A DNA stretch of 64,000 nt from Cerina litoralis (GCA_022008415.1 JAIRBC010000007.1:1-64000), one strand, 5' to 3'. Shown: positions 9,481-17,320, counted from the stretch's first letter. Notes: generated from the letters alone by a model not told the origin. Numbers and translations are program-made.

Positions 9481-9851
9481 ATAGCTTCTTTTTTACTATT
9501 CTTGACCGATTGTTGGGCAATTATGAAACGCTAAAGGGTGAAACTTAATAAAATAAGTGCTTGTTTTTAAAGGTTACCAGGTTGAATTTAATGGTTGCCC
9601 TCATTTTGCTTTCGTCAGTTCTTAATAGTGTCCGCCCCAAAAGTCAAGTGTCTAGGTCTAATGGAACGGAAACAGGCCTAAGGATTTTTTGAAAATTAAA
9701 GGGTCAATTGATCCCATTTCCATGGGAGGCTGGAGTGAGTTATTTAAAACGAAAATAACTCAAAAGCCAGGATTTTAAGCCGGCCTTTTACTTTTTGGCA
9801 AATACAATGCCATCCCAACTCAAATCGGGGTCGGTCATTTAAACAAGGGGA
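9481..9851. other. Intergenic region with small inverted repeats
   Basis: No gene recognised. A perfect 7-bp inverted repeat gagttat/ataactc with an 11-nt loop lies at 9737-9761. A shorter one (cccat/atggg) lies at 9717-9726. None has a convincing T run. The sequence may be debris from the same decayed locus as 9134-9480. Confidence 0.35.
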
Positions 9852-10430
9852 TTACTTTTTAGGAGCAACCGGAAACTTGTTCATGAGTTTTTTAACCTTT
9901 TTGGGTATGGTCTTGTCTCTTTTTTGGGCCTTGGCCTGAACAACGGATTTAGAAATGCCCTGCCATATTAGTTTCTTGGTCGAGGCGTCGTACAGGTCTA
10001 CCACCATGGTGCCTTGTACATAATCGTTTTGGCTATAGGTAGTCGTGGCAGTGCCCATACCTATTCCCCCCATGCCAAAGCCCCAACGTGGACCGTAGCC
10101 CATACCGCCGGTAAAATCGGTGTAAGCCGTGGTACTGGTTTTTTTGTCGAGTACCAAATACAGGAGGATAGTAGCATCGGCCTGGGATTTGTCGGCAACG
10201 GGGGTCATGCCTCTGGCGGCGAACTCTGCCTTAAATGATTCCAGAATCCGTTTTTTATCTAGATCGTTCAATAACTTATCGCTGTCCTTTTGCCATCCCT
10301 CAAAATAATAGGTATGGTATTTTGAAAAATCCGTGGACTTATCATAATCGCTCGATACCTGCGCCATTCCCTGGGAGAAAAATAGGACTAAGGCAATTCC
10401 TGCTAGTTTTTGTAAAAATTTGATGTTCAT
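9852..10430 (-). CDS. DUF4136 domain protein, exported
   Basis: A 192-residue protein with a signal peptide (LAGIALVLFFSQGMAQ). The DUF4136 core runs from VSSDYDKSTDFSKYHTYYFE to the end, including the features Y-D-x-x-x-D-F-x-x-Y-x-T-Y near the start and the segment GTMVVDLYDASTKKLIWQG near the end. A glycine-rich, low-complexity part (GGMGYGPRWGFGMGGIGMG) sits in the middle, as is usual for this family. These are small periplasmic or outer-membrane-associated proteins of unknown function found widely in Bacteroidota and Proteobacteria. It is not in an obvious operon. Confidence 0.88.
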   Translation of the reverse strand: MNIKFLQKLAGIALVLFFSQGMAQVSSDYDKSTDFSKYHTYYFEGWQKDSDKLLNDLDKKRILESFKAEFAARGMTPVADKSQADATILLYLVLDKKTSTTAYTDFTGGMGYGPRWGFGMGGIGMGTATTTYSQNDYVQGTMVVDLYDASTKKLIWQGISKSVVQAKAQKRDKTIPKKVKKLMNKFPVAPKK

Positions 10431-10603
10431 AGTGTTATGTGTTTAGTGTTTATTTGAAAATAATGTATCTAAAATAATAAAAGATTGCGAAAAATATAAT
10501 GTAAGCGGGTGTTTTTTTGTACTTAGACCCGTGGCCTTCGTAAATATGAATCGTAGATAATGGGGTTCATAATGCTAAGCACATCTAGAGGGGTTAAAAA
10601 AAT

Positions 10604-10637
10604 AAAGTGGTTCCAGACAAAAGTATGGAACCACTTT
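10604..10637 (-). terminator. Intrinsic terminator after the Gfo/Idh/MocA gene
   Basis: A perfect stem of about 11 bp (aaagtggttcca / tggaaccacttt) with a 10-nt loop. On the minus strand it is followed by a T-rich run (tttattttttt). It lies 40 nt past the stop of the oxidoreductase gene. Confidence 0.88.
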
Positions 10638-10676
10638 ACCAGGTAATTTATACGTGCCCTAAGCGCCCGTTGAAAC

Positions 10677-12026
10677 CTAAAACTTCCTGTATTTTCCTTT
10701 TAAATATTGGTTTGCCTCTTTTTCGGAAAACTCGGCTTTTTTACTATCCCAATGTAAGGTCTGGTTAGGAAAACGGCCAGCGATCACTCCTAGCAGGATA
10801 GTTTCCGTCAAACGGGAAGCATAGGAAAATGGGGCGCTTGTCTTGTCCTTGCCCAGACAGGCATCCACAAACTGGTGGTAGTGCTTGTCGCCTTCGGAAT
10901 CATAATCCCTTACAGGGGCTCCTAGATTAAAGGACTCTATATCAATTTCTTTGTATTTTCCATCGACGATCAATTGTGGCAATTTCATAAAGTGGGGTAG
11001 ATAAAGTCTCCCCTTCTCTCCCATGAACATGGCTCCCTGATCGTGCAGCTCCTCCCCATTCGGCAATTTTAGGTCCTCATGGCTTGGAGGGGCGCCGGGG
11101 CCATCGTACCATACCCATTTTAAAGATTCCGCTGTTTGCTTGGTGCCCGGAAATTCATAGGTTACGGTGTTGTGTTCCGGGTAGCTAAACCCGTTGGGAG
11201 GCCTACATTCATTTTTAATAGTCCTTGGCACATCCAGTTCTAAGGCATTGTAGGGGGTGTCAAAAATATGGACCCCCATATCCCCAAGGGTGCCGCATCC
11301 GTAATCCAATATTTTTCTCCAATTTGCGGGATGGTACCATCCTTCTTTATATGGTCTTTTTGGTGCCGTACCGAGCCAAAGGTCCCAGTTTAGGTTTTCC
11401 GGTACGGGATCTGATCCTTCGGGTGCCTTCCCGTCGTATCCCCAGTCTTTGGGTGACCATGCCCTAACCGTGTGGACTTTGCCGATTATGCCCGATTGGA
11501 TTAAAAGGGTGGCCAATTTATAATCGTAAAAGGAATGCACCTGAATGCCCATTTGGGTCACCAGATTTTTGTCTTCGGCCATTTTTTTCATGGCACGTGC
11601 CTCGCTTACATAATGTGTCAAGGGTTTTTGGCAGTATACCGGTTTATTCATTTTCATGGCAGACATAGCTGCTGGCGCATGGGTATGATCTGGGGTCGAT
11701 ACAATGACCGCATCTATTTTATCGCCCATTTCCTTTAGCATCGTTCTATAATCCGTAAACAATTTTGCCTGGGGGTGCAACTTGGCGGCTTTTGCCGTAT
11801 TGTGGGAATCCACGTCGCACAGTGCCACCACATCTACGGCGCTGTGGGAAGAAATGGAGTTAAGATCGGCTGACCCCATCATGCCAAGTCCAATATGCGC
11901 GGTCCGTAGCCTAGTTCCTTTGGTTAAATTCGCTAAAATTGAGGGAGCAAGAGCAGCCCCGATTATCCCTAAACTACTTTTTTTGACAAAATCCCTTCGT
12001 CCTTGATTTTTAAGATTCTTACCCAT
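10677..12026 (-). CDS. Gfo/Idh/MocA-family oxidoreductase with Tat signal
   Basis: A 449-residue NAD(P)-dependent oxidoreductase. The N-terminus carries a twin-arginine signal (GRRDFVKKSSLGIIGAALAP), so it is probably exported folded with its cofactor. The Rossmann motif is HIGLGMMG, and the family's catalytic-region motif CQKPLTH (equivalent of EKP) is present. The C-terminal substrate domain is rich in aromatic residues (WYHPANWRK, WVWYDGPG). Family members oxidise or epimerise sugars and glycosides. The next gene in the same direction encodes a DUF1080 protein, a family that includes 3-keto-glycoside hydrolases, and the two are 31 nt apart. A two-step oxidation and cleavage of glycosides is a reasonable inference. 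Confidence 0.92.
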   Translation of the reverse strand: MGKNLKNQGRRDFVKKSSLGIIGAALAPSILANLTKGTRLRTAHIGLGMMGSADLNSISSHSAVDVVALCDVDSHNTAKAAKLHPQAKLFTDYRTMLKEMGDKIDAVIVSTPDHTHAPAAMSAMKMNKPVYCQKPLTHYVSEARAMKKMAEDKNLVTQMGIQVHSFYDYKLATLLIQSGIIGKVHTVRAWSPKDWGYDGKAPEGSDPVPENLNWDLWLGTAPKRPYKEGWYHPANWRKILDYGCGTLGDMGVHIFDTPYNALELDVPRTIKNECRPPNGFSYPEHNTVTYEFPGTKQTAESLKWVWYDGPGAPPSHEDLKLPNGEELHDQGAMFMGEKGRLYLPHFMKLPQLIVDGKYKEIDIESFNLGAPVRDYDSEGDKHYHQFVDACLGKDKTSAPFSYASRLTETILLGVIAGRFPNQTLHWDSKKAEFSEKEANQYLKGKYRKF

Positions 12027-12057
12027 TTTTGTTTGTGTTTTGGTGTTGTTTTTCTTA

Positions 12058-12735
12058 CTAATTTGAAGTCAATTCTTTAATTCTAATATTTCTAAAGCTC
12101 ACGACATCTCCGTGACCCAAAAAGCCAATATGTCCCGTTTTACGTTGAAGCCCTGGGTGATCTTTATGGTCCATAGTCCCGTTTTTGCTAGCCTCAGTAA
12201 CGTCTCCCTCAAGAATTACGGTGCCATTTAGAGTTACCTTTATTTTAGAGCCATTGATGTTTACCTCTTCGCTGTTCCATTCACCTACGGGTTTTAAATA
12301 GCCCCTTTTGGCCGGTATTACACCATAGACCGAGCCGTGGTATTGATACTGGTGCAGGTCGGCATATTTTTGTGCCGTATTGTCAATAATTTGTATTTCC
12401 ATCCCTTTGTAGGCGGCATCCCCTTCTAGGGGAGCGCGGATGCCTAGTCCATTATTGGCGCCGGGAGTAAGCTTAAACTCAAATCGCAGTATAAAATTAC
12501 CGTATTCCTTGGTGGTGAATAGGTTGCCTCCACCTTCACCTTTATTGGGATGCACAACAATTGCTCCACCCGCAACCTGGTAGGACTGCTTATTTCCGGT
12601 CCAGCCGTCGAGATCGACCCCGTTAAAAAGATTTGTAAATCCAGCCTCATCCGTTTTTTTTTGGCCGTTGCAGGGAGATACCATTAAAATTAGCGCAGTA
12701 CATGCGATGGCTGTGATGGCGGTATATAGTTTCAT
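12058..12735 (-). CDS. DUF1080 / 3-keto-disaccharide hydrolase domain protein
   Basis: A 225-residue protein with a signal peptide ending near LILMVSPCNGQ. The DUF1080 jelly-roll begins with the family signature FTNLFNGVDLDGWTG and contains YGNFILRFEFKLTPGANNG and GMEIQIIDN, all typical. It ends with the conserved GHIGFLGHGDVVSFRNIRI block. Members are concanavalin-like beta sandwiches; several hydrolyse 3-keto-glycosides after an oxidoreductase has acted. It is the first gene of a minus-strand pair with the Tat-exported Gfo/Idh/MocA enzyme, which supports that role. The Cys in the signal region could be a lipidation site, but the spacing is not ideal. Confidence 0.9.
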   Translation of the reverse strand: MKLYTAITAIACTALILMVSPCNGQKKTDEAGFTNLFNGVDLDGWTGNKQSYQVAGGAIVVHPNKGEGGGNLFTTKEYGNFILRFEFKLTPGANNGLGIRAPLEGDAAYKGMEIQIIDNTAQKYADLHQYQYHGSVYGVIPAKRGYLKPVGEWNSEEVNINGSKIKVTLNGTVILEGDVTEASKNGTMDHKDHPGLQRKTGHIGFLGHGDVVSFRNIRIKELTSN

Positions 12736-12799
12736 GCCCGTAATTTACTAAAATATTATATATGTGGGTCATTTTAATGCATAAGATCAATTCTAAATC

Positions 12800-12845
12800 T
12801 TTATTTCGGATAAGTTTGTCCGAAATAAACAAATGCGTATCTTTG
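12800..12845 (+). promoter_or_regulatory. Promoter with overlapping palindromic operator, cupin-OsmC operon
   Basis: A perfect 11-bp inverted repeat (tttatttcgga, 12800-12810; tccgaaataaa, 12819-12829) with an 8-nt spacer overlaps a -33 element TTTG at 12815-12818. After 19 nt comes the -7 box TATCTTTG (12838-12845), an exact match to the Bacteroidetes consensus TAnnTTTG. A dimeric regulator bound here would cover the -33 element. Transcription should start near 12852, giving a leader of about 130 nt before the cupin gene. No candidate regulator gene sits next to it, so the binding protein is unknown. Confidence 0.75.
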
Positions 12846-12896
12846 TGTATGTCGATGGGAGCGTCCGGTTAGTCTCGGAAGGTGCGGTGGTAGCTT

Positions 12897-12948
12897 TCGG
12901 TGCCAGGATGGCCTAGTATAGCGACGAACAAACTGGTGATGGCACCGA
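12897..12948 (+). other. Stem-loop in the leader of the cupin-OsmC operon
   Basis: The 9-bp perfect arms tcggtgcca (12897-12905) and tggcaccga (12940-12948) enclose a 34-nt loop. They lie inside the predicted 130-nt 5' leader, which is richer in G+C than nearby intergenic DNA and has no open frame of note. It could be a regulatory RNA structure, or the remnant of something older. Confidence 0.4.
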
Positions 12949-12982
12949 GTTTAATAACTTCAATCTACAGTTTATTATAGGT

Positions 12983-13330
12983 ATGGAAAAAGCATCATTG
13001 ACCGCTAATCTCGAATACGATATAAGCCGTCCGGCCATCCAGGTCTTGTTGGATACCGAAACCGGAAAGGAGATTAGGATAGCCTTAAAGGGGGGGCAAG
13101 TAATGAAGAGGCACAGGACCCCGTTTCCAATTGTCGTTGAAATTTTTGAAGGCAGTATCAATTTTGGGGTAAATGGGGAGGTCCTTTTCTTAGACAAGGG
13201 AGCCTTGGTCGCGTTGGAAGGCAACGTGCCTCACGATCTTACTGCCGTAAAGGACAGTATTGTGCGGCTGAGCCTAAACAAGGCCGATTCCGCAAAACGG
13301 GTAGAGGCCGTAGCCAAGGATTCCCAATGA
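12983..13330 (+). CDS. Small cupin-fold protein
   Basis: A 115-residue single-domain cupin. The region VMKRHRTPFPIVVEIFEGSINF followed by LDKGALVALEGNVPHDLTA corresponds to cupin motifs 1 and 2. The first motif keeps one His (RHRTP) and the second keeps PH, so metal binding is possible but the ligand set is incomplete compared with classical cupins. It is the first gene of the plus-strand operon that continues with OsmC and AhpD-like proteins, and lies behind the operator-bearing promoter. Function is unknown; in similar operons small cupins accompany oxidative or electrophile defence. Confidence 0.8.
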   Translation: MEKASLTANLEYDISRPAIQVLLDTETGKEIRIALKGGQVMKRHRTPFPIVVEIFEGSINFGVNGEVLFLDKGALVALEGNVPHDLTAVKDSIVRLSLNKADSAKRVEAVAKDSQ

Positions 13331-13369
13331 ACGCACTTTATAGCATTATTTAATTTTAAAATATACAAT

Positions 13370-13786
13370 ATGAAACGTACAGCGAATGCTGTTTGGAACG
13401 GCTCCCTAAAAGAAGGGGAAGGAAAAATAACAACCCAAAGCCAAGTTTTAAGCAATTCTAAATATTGCTTCAATTCCCGATTTGGGGAAGGCAAGAGCAC
13501 CAATCCGGATGAGTTGCTCGCAGCGGCCCATGCCGGATGCTTCGCCATGGCCTTGAGTCTTTTTTTGGGAAAGGAGGGATATACACCTGATTCGCTGGAG
13601 GTAACTTCCACGGTCACCATGGACCCCGATAAACTGCAACTGACCGGATCCCACTTGACGCTCAATGCAAAAATACCGAACATAGATCGGGCTAAATTTG
13701 AGGAATGTGCCAATGCCGCTAAGGAAAACTGCCCGGTGAGCAAAGCATTGAGCCTCAAAATAACCATGGATGCAAATCTTGTTTAA
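13370..13786 (+). CDS. OsmC-family peroxidase
   Basis: A 138-residue OsmC/Ohr-fold protein. Both catalytic cysteines are visible: one in the helix AAAHAGCFAMALS and one in ENCPVSKAL. The leading segment TANAVWNGSLKEGEGKI is typical of the OsmC branch. OsmC reduces organic hydroperoxides with thiols in the cytoplasm. It follows the cupin gene by 39 nt and precedes the AhpD-like gene by 28 nt, so all are probably co-transcribed from the promoter at 12800-12845. AhpD-like proteins could act as its thiol partner. Confidence 0.93.
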   Translation: MKRTANAVWNGSLKEGEGKITTQSQVLSNSKYCFNSRFGEGKSTNPDELLAAAHAGCFAMALSLFLGKEGYTPDSLEVTSTVTMDPDKLQLTGSHLTLNAKIPNIDRAKFEECANAAKENCPVSKALSLKITMDANLV

Positions 13787-13814
13787 ATCTTATTAATCAT
13801 TAAATGTTGGGATA

Positions 13815-14153
13815 ATGGACAATCAGAACGAACTATTTCCACCTGCAACGTCGGAACTTGCCAAGAAAAAGGCTGAACTGGCCCCCGAGAATATCGAGGC
13901 CTGGCGTAATTTCAGCAAAACGGTCTTTAAGGCCGGAGCCCTGGACGAAAAAACAAAACAGCTTATTGCTATAGCCGTAGCCCACGTTACGCAATGTCCT
14001 TATTGTATAAGATCGCACACCTCCCAGGCAATGCGCAAGGGCGTTACCGGGGAACAGATTATGGAAGCCATATGGGTAGCTTCCGAAATGAGGGCGGGAG
14101 CGGCCTATGCCCATGCCTCTATTGCCATGGATGAAATAGAAAAGAAGTCCTAA
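13815..14153 (+). CDS. Carboxymuconolactone decarboxylase / AhpD-like protein
   Basis: A 112-residue all-helical protein. It has the AhpD-type redox motif CPYCIRSH (CxxC followed by His) and the downstream AAYAHA region. Proteins of this fold include the alkylhydroperoxidase AhpD and gamma-carboxymuconolactone decarboxylase. The CxxCxxxH motif and the OsmC gene just upstream favour a thiol peroxidase or reductase role. A second, distinct AhpD-like gene lies 0.8 kb downstream in the same operon. Confidence 0.9.
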   Translation: MDNQNELFPPATSELAKKKAELAPENIEAWRNFSKTVFKAGALDEKTKQLIAIAVAHVTQCPYCIRSHTSQAMRKGVTGEQIMEAIWVASEMRAGAAYAHASIAMDEIEKKS

Positions 14154-14206
14154 TAAATACACGTGTTTTGGGACGGAAGATTGGAGATCATTTGAGGAAG
14201 GCGAGA

Positions 14207-14884
14207 ATGAAAAATCAGAATATGTCAACTAAGGACAATAAAAAAGAGAACGGTTTACCTCCTTTTTTTTCGATAGTGGTCGCGACCTATAATCGGGCAC
14301 ACCTCTTAAAAAGAGCAATGGAGTCCTTGATTGCACAGACCGAAACGGATTGGGAGGCATTACTTGTAGATGATGGCAGCACCGATGATACTTATAGAGA
14401 AATTTTGCCATACCTCAAAACTTTCCCTAAAATTCAATATGTAAAGAAAGAACATACGGGAGAAGCGAAGACCAAAAATGAAGGGGTTCGGAAGGCACGT
14501 GGCAAATATGTCACTTTTTTGGATTCCGATGACGAATACGCCCCCTTCCATTTAGAATCTAGAAAACGAATTTTAATACAGCATCCCGAAGTAAAATTTC
14601 TGCACGGGGGGGTTCGGATTATAGGGGATCAATACGTACCGGATAGGTTCGACCCTTCAAAAACCATCGATCTACGAGATTGTACAATAGGGGGTAGTTT
14701 CTTTATCGATAGGGAAACGTTGCTTCTTTTGGATGGTTTTAGGGACATTTTATTGGGAACGGATGCCTGTTTGTTCGATCGGGCAATGGAGGCTCAAATC
14801 CATATGATGGAGACCCGCGAGCAGACCTATATTTATCGTCGTGAAGCACAGGATTCCATAACCAAGCAAATGCGTTCTGATTGA
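14207..14884 (+). CDS. Family 2 glycosyltransferase
   Basis: A GT-A fold glycosyltransferase of about 225 residues. The N-terminal signature is FFSIVVATYNRAHLLKRAME, followed by LLVDDGSTDDT and the metal-binding DxD-type FLDSDDEYAP. No membrane segment is seen, so it is cytoplasmic or peripheral and should use an NDP-sugar. ATG codons at 14207 and 14222 are both possible; an upstream TTG at 14168 is less likely. It is short for GT2 enzymes, lacking a long C-terminal region. Its place between two AhpD-like genes is odd for a sugar transferase. The acceptor could be a small thiol or a lipid, but this is speculation. Confidence 0.88.
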   Translation: MKNQNMSTKDNKKENGLPPFFSIVVATYNRAHLLKRAMESLIAQTETDWEALLVDDGSTDDTYREILPYLKTFPKIQYVKKEHTGEAKTKNEGVRKARGKYVTFLDSDDEYAPFHLESRKRILIQHPEVKFLHGGVRIIGDQYVPDRFDPSKTIDLRDCTIGGSFFIDRETLLLLDGFRDILLGTDACLFDRAMEAQIHMMETREQTYIYRREAQDSITKQMRSD

Positions 14885-14909
14885 TCGGTTTTTTGTCCGA
14901 TCGGTTTTT
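14883..14909 (+). terminator. Weak hairpin after the GT2 gene
   Basis: A 6-bp stem gatcgg/ccgatc with an 8-nt loop is followed by ggttttt. It starts in the stop codon of the glycosyltransferase gene. It may attenuate transcription into the next AhpD-like gene. It also contains GTCCGA, a short match to the operator half-site upstream of the operon, so it is not certain to be a terminator. Confidence 0.35.
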
Positions 14910-14951
14910 AAAATAGAAGTAGTGGCACCTCAATAAACAGTAACAGTAGCA

Positions 14952-15407
14952 ATGATGAAACCCAGAATCAATTACTCAGAAGTGGCCCCGGAGGCCGTGA
15001 AGGCCATGGTGGGACTTGAAAAATATATGGAGAATTCGGGTTTGGAAAGGCCCCTTTATGAACTGGTAAAACTCAGGGCTTCCCAAATAAACGGTTGCGC
15101 ATATTGTATAGACATGCATACCAAGGATGCCCGTAAGGCGGGGGAGACCGAACAACGTCTTTATGCATTGAATGCCTGGCGGGAAACGCCATTTTATTCG
15201 GAACGGGAACGTGCGGCCCTAGCTTGGACGGAAGAACTGACCGTGATTTCAGAGAACGATGTCCCAGACTCGCTTTACGAGCATGTGGGCACTTATTTTA
15301 GCGAGAAAGAAATGATTGCTTTGTCCATGGCCGTAATCGCCATTAACGGCTGGAACCGTTTGGCTATCGGTTTTCGGACCGTACCGGGAACTTATGAGCC
15401 AAGGTAG
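14952..15407 (+). CDS. Carboxymuconolactone decarboxylase-family (AhpD-like) protein, second copy
   Basis: A 151-residue helical protein with the motif CAYCIDMHTKDARKAGE, the CxxCxxxH redox site of AhpD-like proteins. The following segment RLYALNAWRETPFYSERERA is typical of the YciW/PA0269-type subfamily, which differs from the shorter AhpD-like protein encoded at 13815. It should be a cytoplasmic thiol-dependent hydroperoxidase or reductase. Position and direction fit one operon with OsmC. Confidence 0.92.
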   Translation: MMKPRINYSEVAPEAVKAMVGLEKYMENSGLERPLYELVKLRASQINGCAYCIDMHTKDARKAGETEQRLYALNAWRETPFYSERERAALAWTEELTVISENDVPDSLYEHVGTYFSEKEMIALSMAVIAINGWNRLAIGFRTVPGTYEPR

Positions 15408-15428
15408 TCGGAAATAATTTGGTAATAT

Positions 15429-16142
15429 ATGGATATTGACTCCAAAATAGCGGTCGTAACAGGTGCCAGCAGGGGTTTGGGCGCCGCACTTTCGTCTTCC
15501 TTGGTCGCCAAGGGAGCAACGGTGTACGGTCTTTCCCGAAATCGGGCCAATTTAGCGGATCGACGGGCAAAATTGGGTGAAAACTTCGTTCCCGTATCAC
15601 TAGATATTACGGATCAAACGGCCGTTCATTCCTGGGTGTCCGAGACGTTTTCCAATCTTCGATCTCCCGATATCCTGATCAACAATGCAGGGACGGGCCA
15701 TTTTGGAAAGATAGACGAACTTTCCCTGGAACAATGGCATGGAATGCTCAATACCAACCTAAACGGATTATTTTACGTTACCTCGCAAATTGTCCCTTTT
15801 ATGAAACGAAAAAAGGATACTTGCCATATCGTCAATTTGGGTTCTATCCTTGGGAAGACGGGGCGGGCCGAGGGGGCGGCTTACTGCCTTACCAAATACG
15901 GGGTACAAGGTTTTAGCGAGGCGCTTTTCAGGGAACTAAGATCAGAGAAGATCAAAGTGAGTTGTGTAAATCCCGGGTCGATAGCGACACATTTTTTTCG
16001 GGATTCCGGAATAGAGCCCCATGGAAACATGATCCAACCCAAGAACCTGGCAGATCTGATCGTCCAGATTCTGGAAACACCCGATAATCTTCTTATCGAT
16101 GAAATTACAATACGTCCCCTGATTCCAAAACCATTGGGCTGA
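15429..16142 (+). CDS. Short-chain dehydrogenase/reductase
   Basis: A 237-residue classical SDR. The cofactor motif TGASRGLG (TGxxxGxG) is near the N-terminus, NNAG is at about residue 85, and the catalytic tetrad includes Ser (NLGSIL) and the YCLTK motif (YxxxK). After the active site come PGS and the loop ATHFF. It uses NAD(P)H on a carbonyl or hydroxyl substrate. The gene begins 21 nt past the AhpD-like stop, so it probably belongs to the redox operon and could reduce aldehydes made during oxidative damage. The substrate cannot be told from sequence. Confidence 0.92.
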   Translation: MDIDSKIAVVTGASRGLGAALSSSLVAKGATVYGLSRNRANLADRRAKLGENFVPVSLDITDQTAVHSWVSETFSNLRSPDILINNAGTGHFGKIDELSLEQWHGMLNTNLNGLFYVTSQIVPFMKRKKDTCHIVNLGSILGKTGRAEGAAYCLTKYGVQGFSEALFRELRSEKIKVSCVNPGSIATHFFRDSGIEPHGNMIQPKNLADLIVQILETPDNLLIDEITIRPLIPKPLG

Positions 16143-16172
16143 CGGATTTACAGGAATTTTAAAGCTGTAGTA

Positions 16173-16523
16173 ATGAACCAAATAAAAATAAAAAGAATCT
16201 ACGAAGATCCGTCAGAAGATGATGGCTTCAGGATTTTAGTGGATCGTATCTGGCCAAGGGGGGTGTCTAAGGAAGACGCGGAACTGGACGACTGGAAAAA
16301 GGAGCTTGCCCCTACCGACGGGCTTAGAAAATGGTTCGATCACGATCCGAAAAAATTTAATGATTTTGCCCAAAAATACGCTAAGGAATTGGAGGACAAA
16401 AAGGAAAATCTATCCGGAATTTTAAGGTTGGCTAAGGACAAAACCGTGACGCTTCTCTATGGGGCAAAGGATATCGAGCACAATCAGGCGGTAGTGCTTC
16501 AAAATATACTAAACGATATGTAG
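16173..16523 (+). CDS. DUF488 family protein
   Basis: A 116-residue protein with the DUF488 signature: KRIYEDPSEDDGFRILVDRI followed by WPRGVSKEDAELDDWKKELAP and the C-terminal VTLLYGAKDIEHNQAVVL. The family is small, cytoplasmic and of unknown biochemical function; members are often found beside redox and stress genes. It starts 30 nt past the SDR gene and continues the operon. Confidence 0.92.
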   Translation: MNQIKIKRIYEDPSEDDGFRILVDRIWPRGVSKEDAELDDWKKELAPTDGLRKWFDHDPKKFNDFAQKYAKELEDKKENLSGILRLAKDKTVTLLYGAKDIEHNQAVVLQNILNDM

Positions 16524-16646
16524 GAATTGAATTTAAATCGCTTCAATCCAAACGCTAGACCAACTAATAGACGGGAGATGATTTTTAACTCCTTTGTCCT
16601 TTAACGAGGGATTTCGCGAGGGAAACACTAACGTAATTTCAATAAT

Positions 16647-16952
16647 ATGGATCTCATCGAGAATATAGTCCACTTTTTTAAAACGCCAAAAAAAGAGACC
16701 AGGGGTAAGTCTCCGGAAGGCACCTGTCCCGTTTGTTGGGGCTATCAGGAATACGATACCAAAATCCGTCAATTGTTCAAGGACAAACAGATCGATGTGA
16801 ACAACCACCGGGACAGTTATATGAAGGTCAGAAAATTTATGGTAAAATATGTGGACGGGATACGGTTAAAGCAAGGGGAGGTCCACGAATGCCCTACTTG
16901 TGGATATATAAAGGAGAATAACGCAGCGGCCGATTTATCGGAATCCAAGTAA
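16647..16952 (+). CDS. Small zinc-ribbon-like protein, unknown function
   Basis: A 101-residue soluble protein with two CPxC pairs, GTCPVCWGYQEYD near residue 27 and ECPTCGY near residue 87. Four cysteines arranged as CPVC-x(about 55)-CPTC could bind one zinc ion. The middle is charged and helical. It is not a family I can name, though similar proteins occur in other Flavobacteriaceae. It lies in the same direction 123 nt after DUF488 and may belong to the operon. Confidence 0.75.
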   Translation: MDLIENIVHFFKTPKKETRGKSPEGTCPVCWGYQEYDTKIRQLFKDKQIDVNNHRDSYMKVRKFMVKYVDGIRLKQGEVHECPTCGYIKENNAAADLSESK

Positions 16953-17026
16953 TAGGGAGTACCCTGTGGCTTGATCATTTATGGACCTAAAACTAGTATC
17001 GAGTTAAATTTTAAAATTATAGAAAA

Positions 17027-17320
17027 ATGAAGCCTATGAACCTATACAACAATTTATTATCCGAATTTGAAAAAGCACAATTGGGCTATGCAACCATTGC
17101 AATTATCGCACAGAGTTGTATTGGTGCCATTGCCGCAATGATGATCTTGAAGTACGAATCTTCCCCGTTTCTTATGTTGCCGTTACTTTTTGTGGTTACT
17201 TTATTGTGCTTGGGTTTTAACATGTCGGTCCTCATCCATTGGAAACCTAGGCCCATGTTCAATACTTTGATTGCCAGTTTACTGTTCAGTATATTAATGA
17301 TCGTAGTATACATGATCTAA
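17027..17320 (+). CDS. Small integral membrane protein, unknown function
   Basis: A 97-residue protein with three predicted membrane helices: about residues 20-40 (TIAIIAQSCIGAIAAMMIL), 47-66 (FLMLPLLFVVTLLCLGFNMS) and 76-97 (TLIASLLFSILMIVVYMI). A terminator hairpin begins at the stop codon, so this is the last gene of the operon that starts at the cupin. An alternative ATG exists three codons in. Confidence 0.75.
   Translation: MKPMNLYNNLLSEFEKAQLGYATIAIIAQSCIGAIAAMMILKYESSPFLMLPLLFVVTLLCLGFNMSVLIHWKPRPMFNTLIASLLFSILMIVVYMI

Noticed and set aside
9625-9660. Insertion-sequence end (string agtgtccgccccaaaagtc)
   Set aside because: The string recalls some IS termini, but no transposase fragment or matching inverted end was found.
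12913-13224. A 103-codon frame on the minus strand opposite the cupin gene
   Set aside because: It overlaps a well-supported cupin coding region and its leader, has no recognisable motif, and is typical of antisense open frames.
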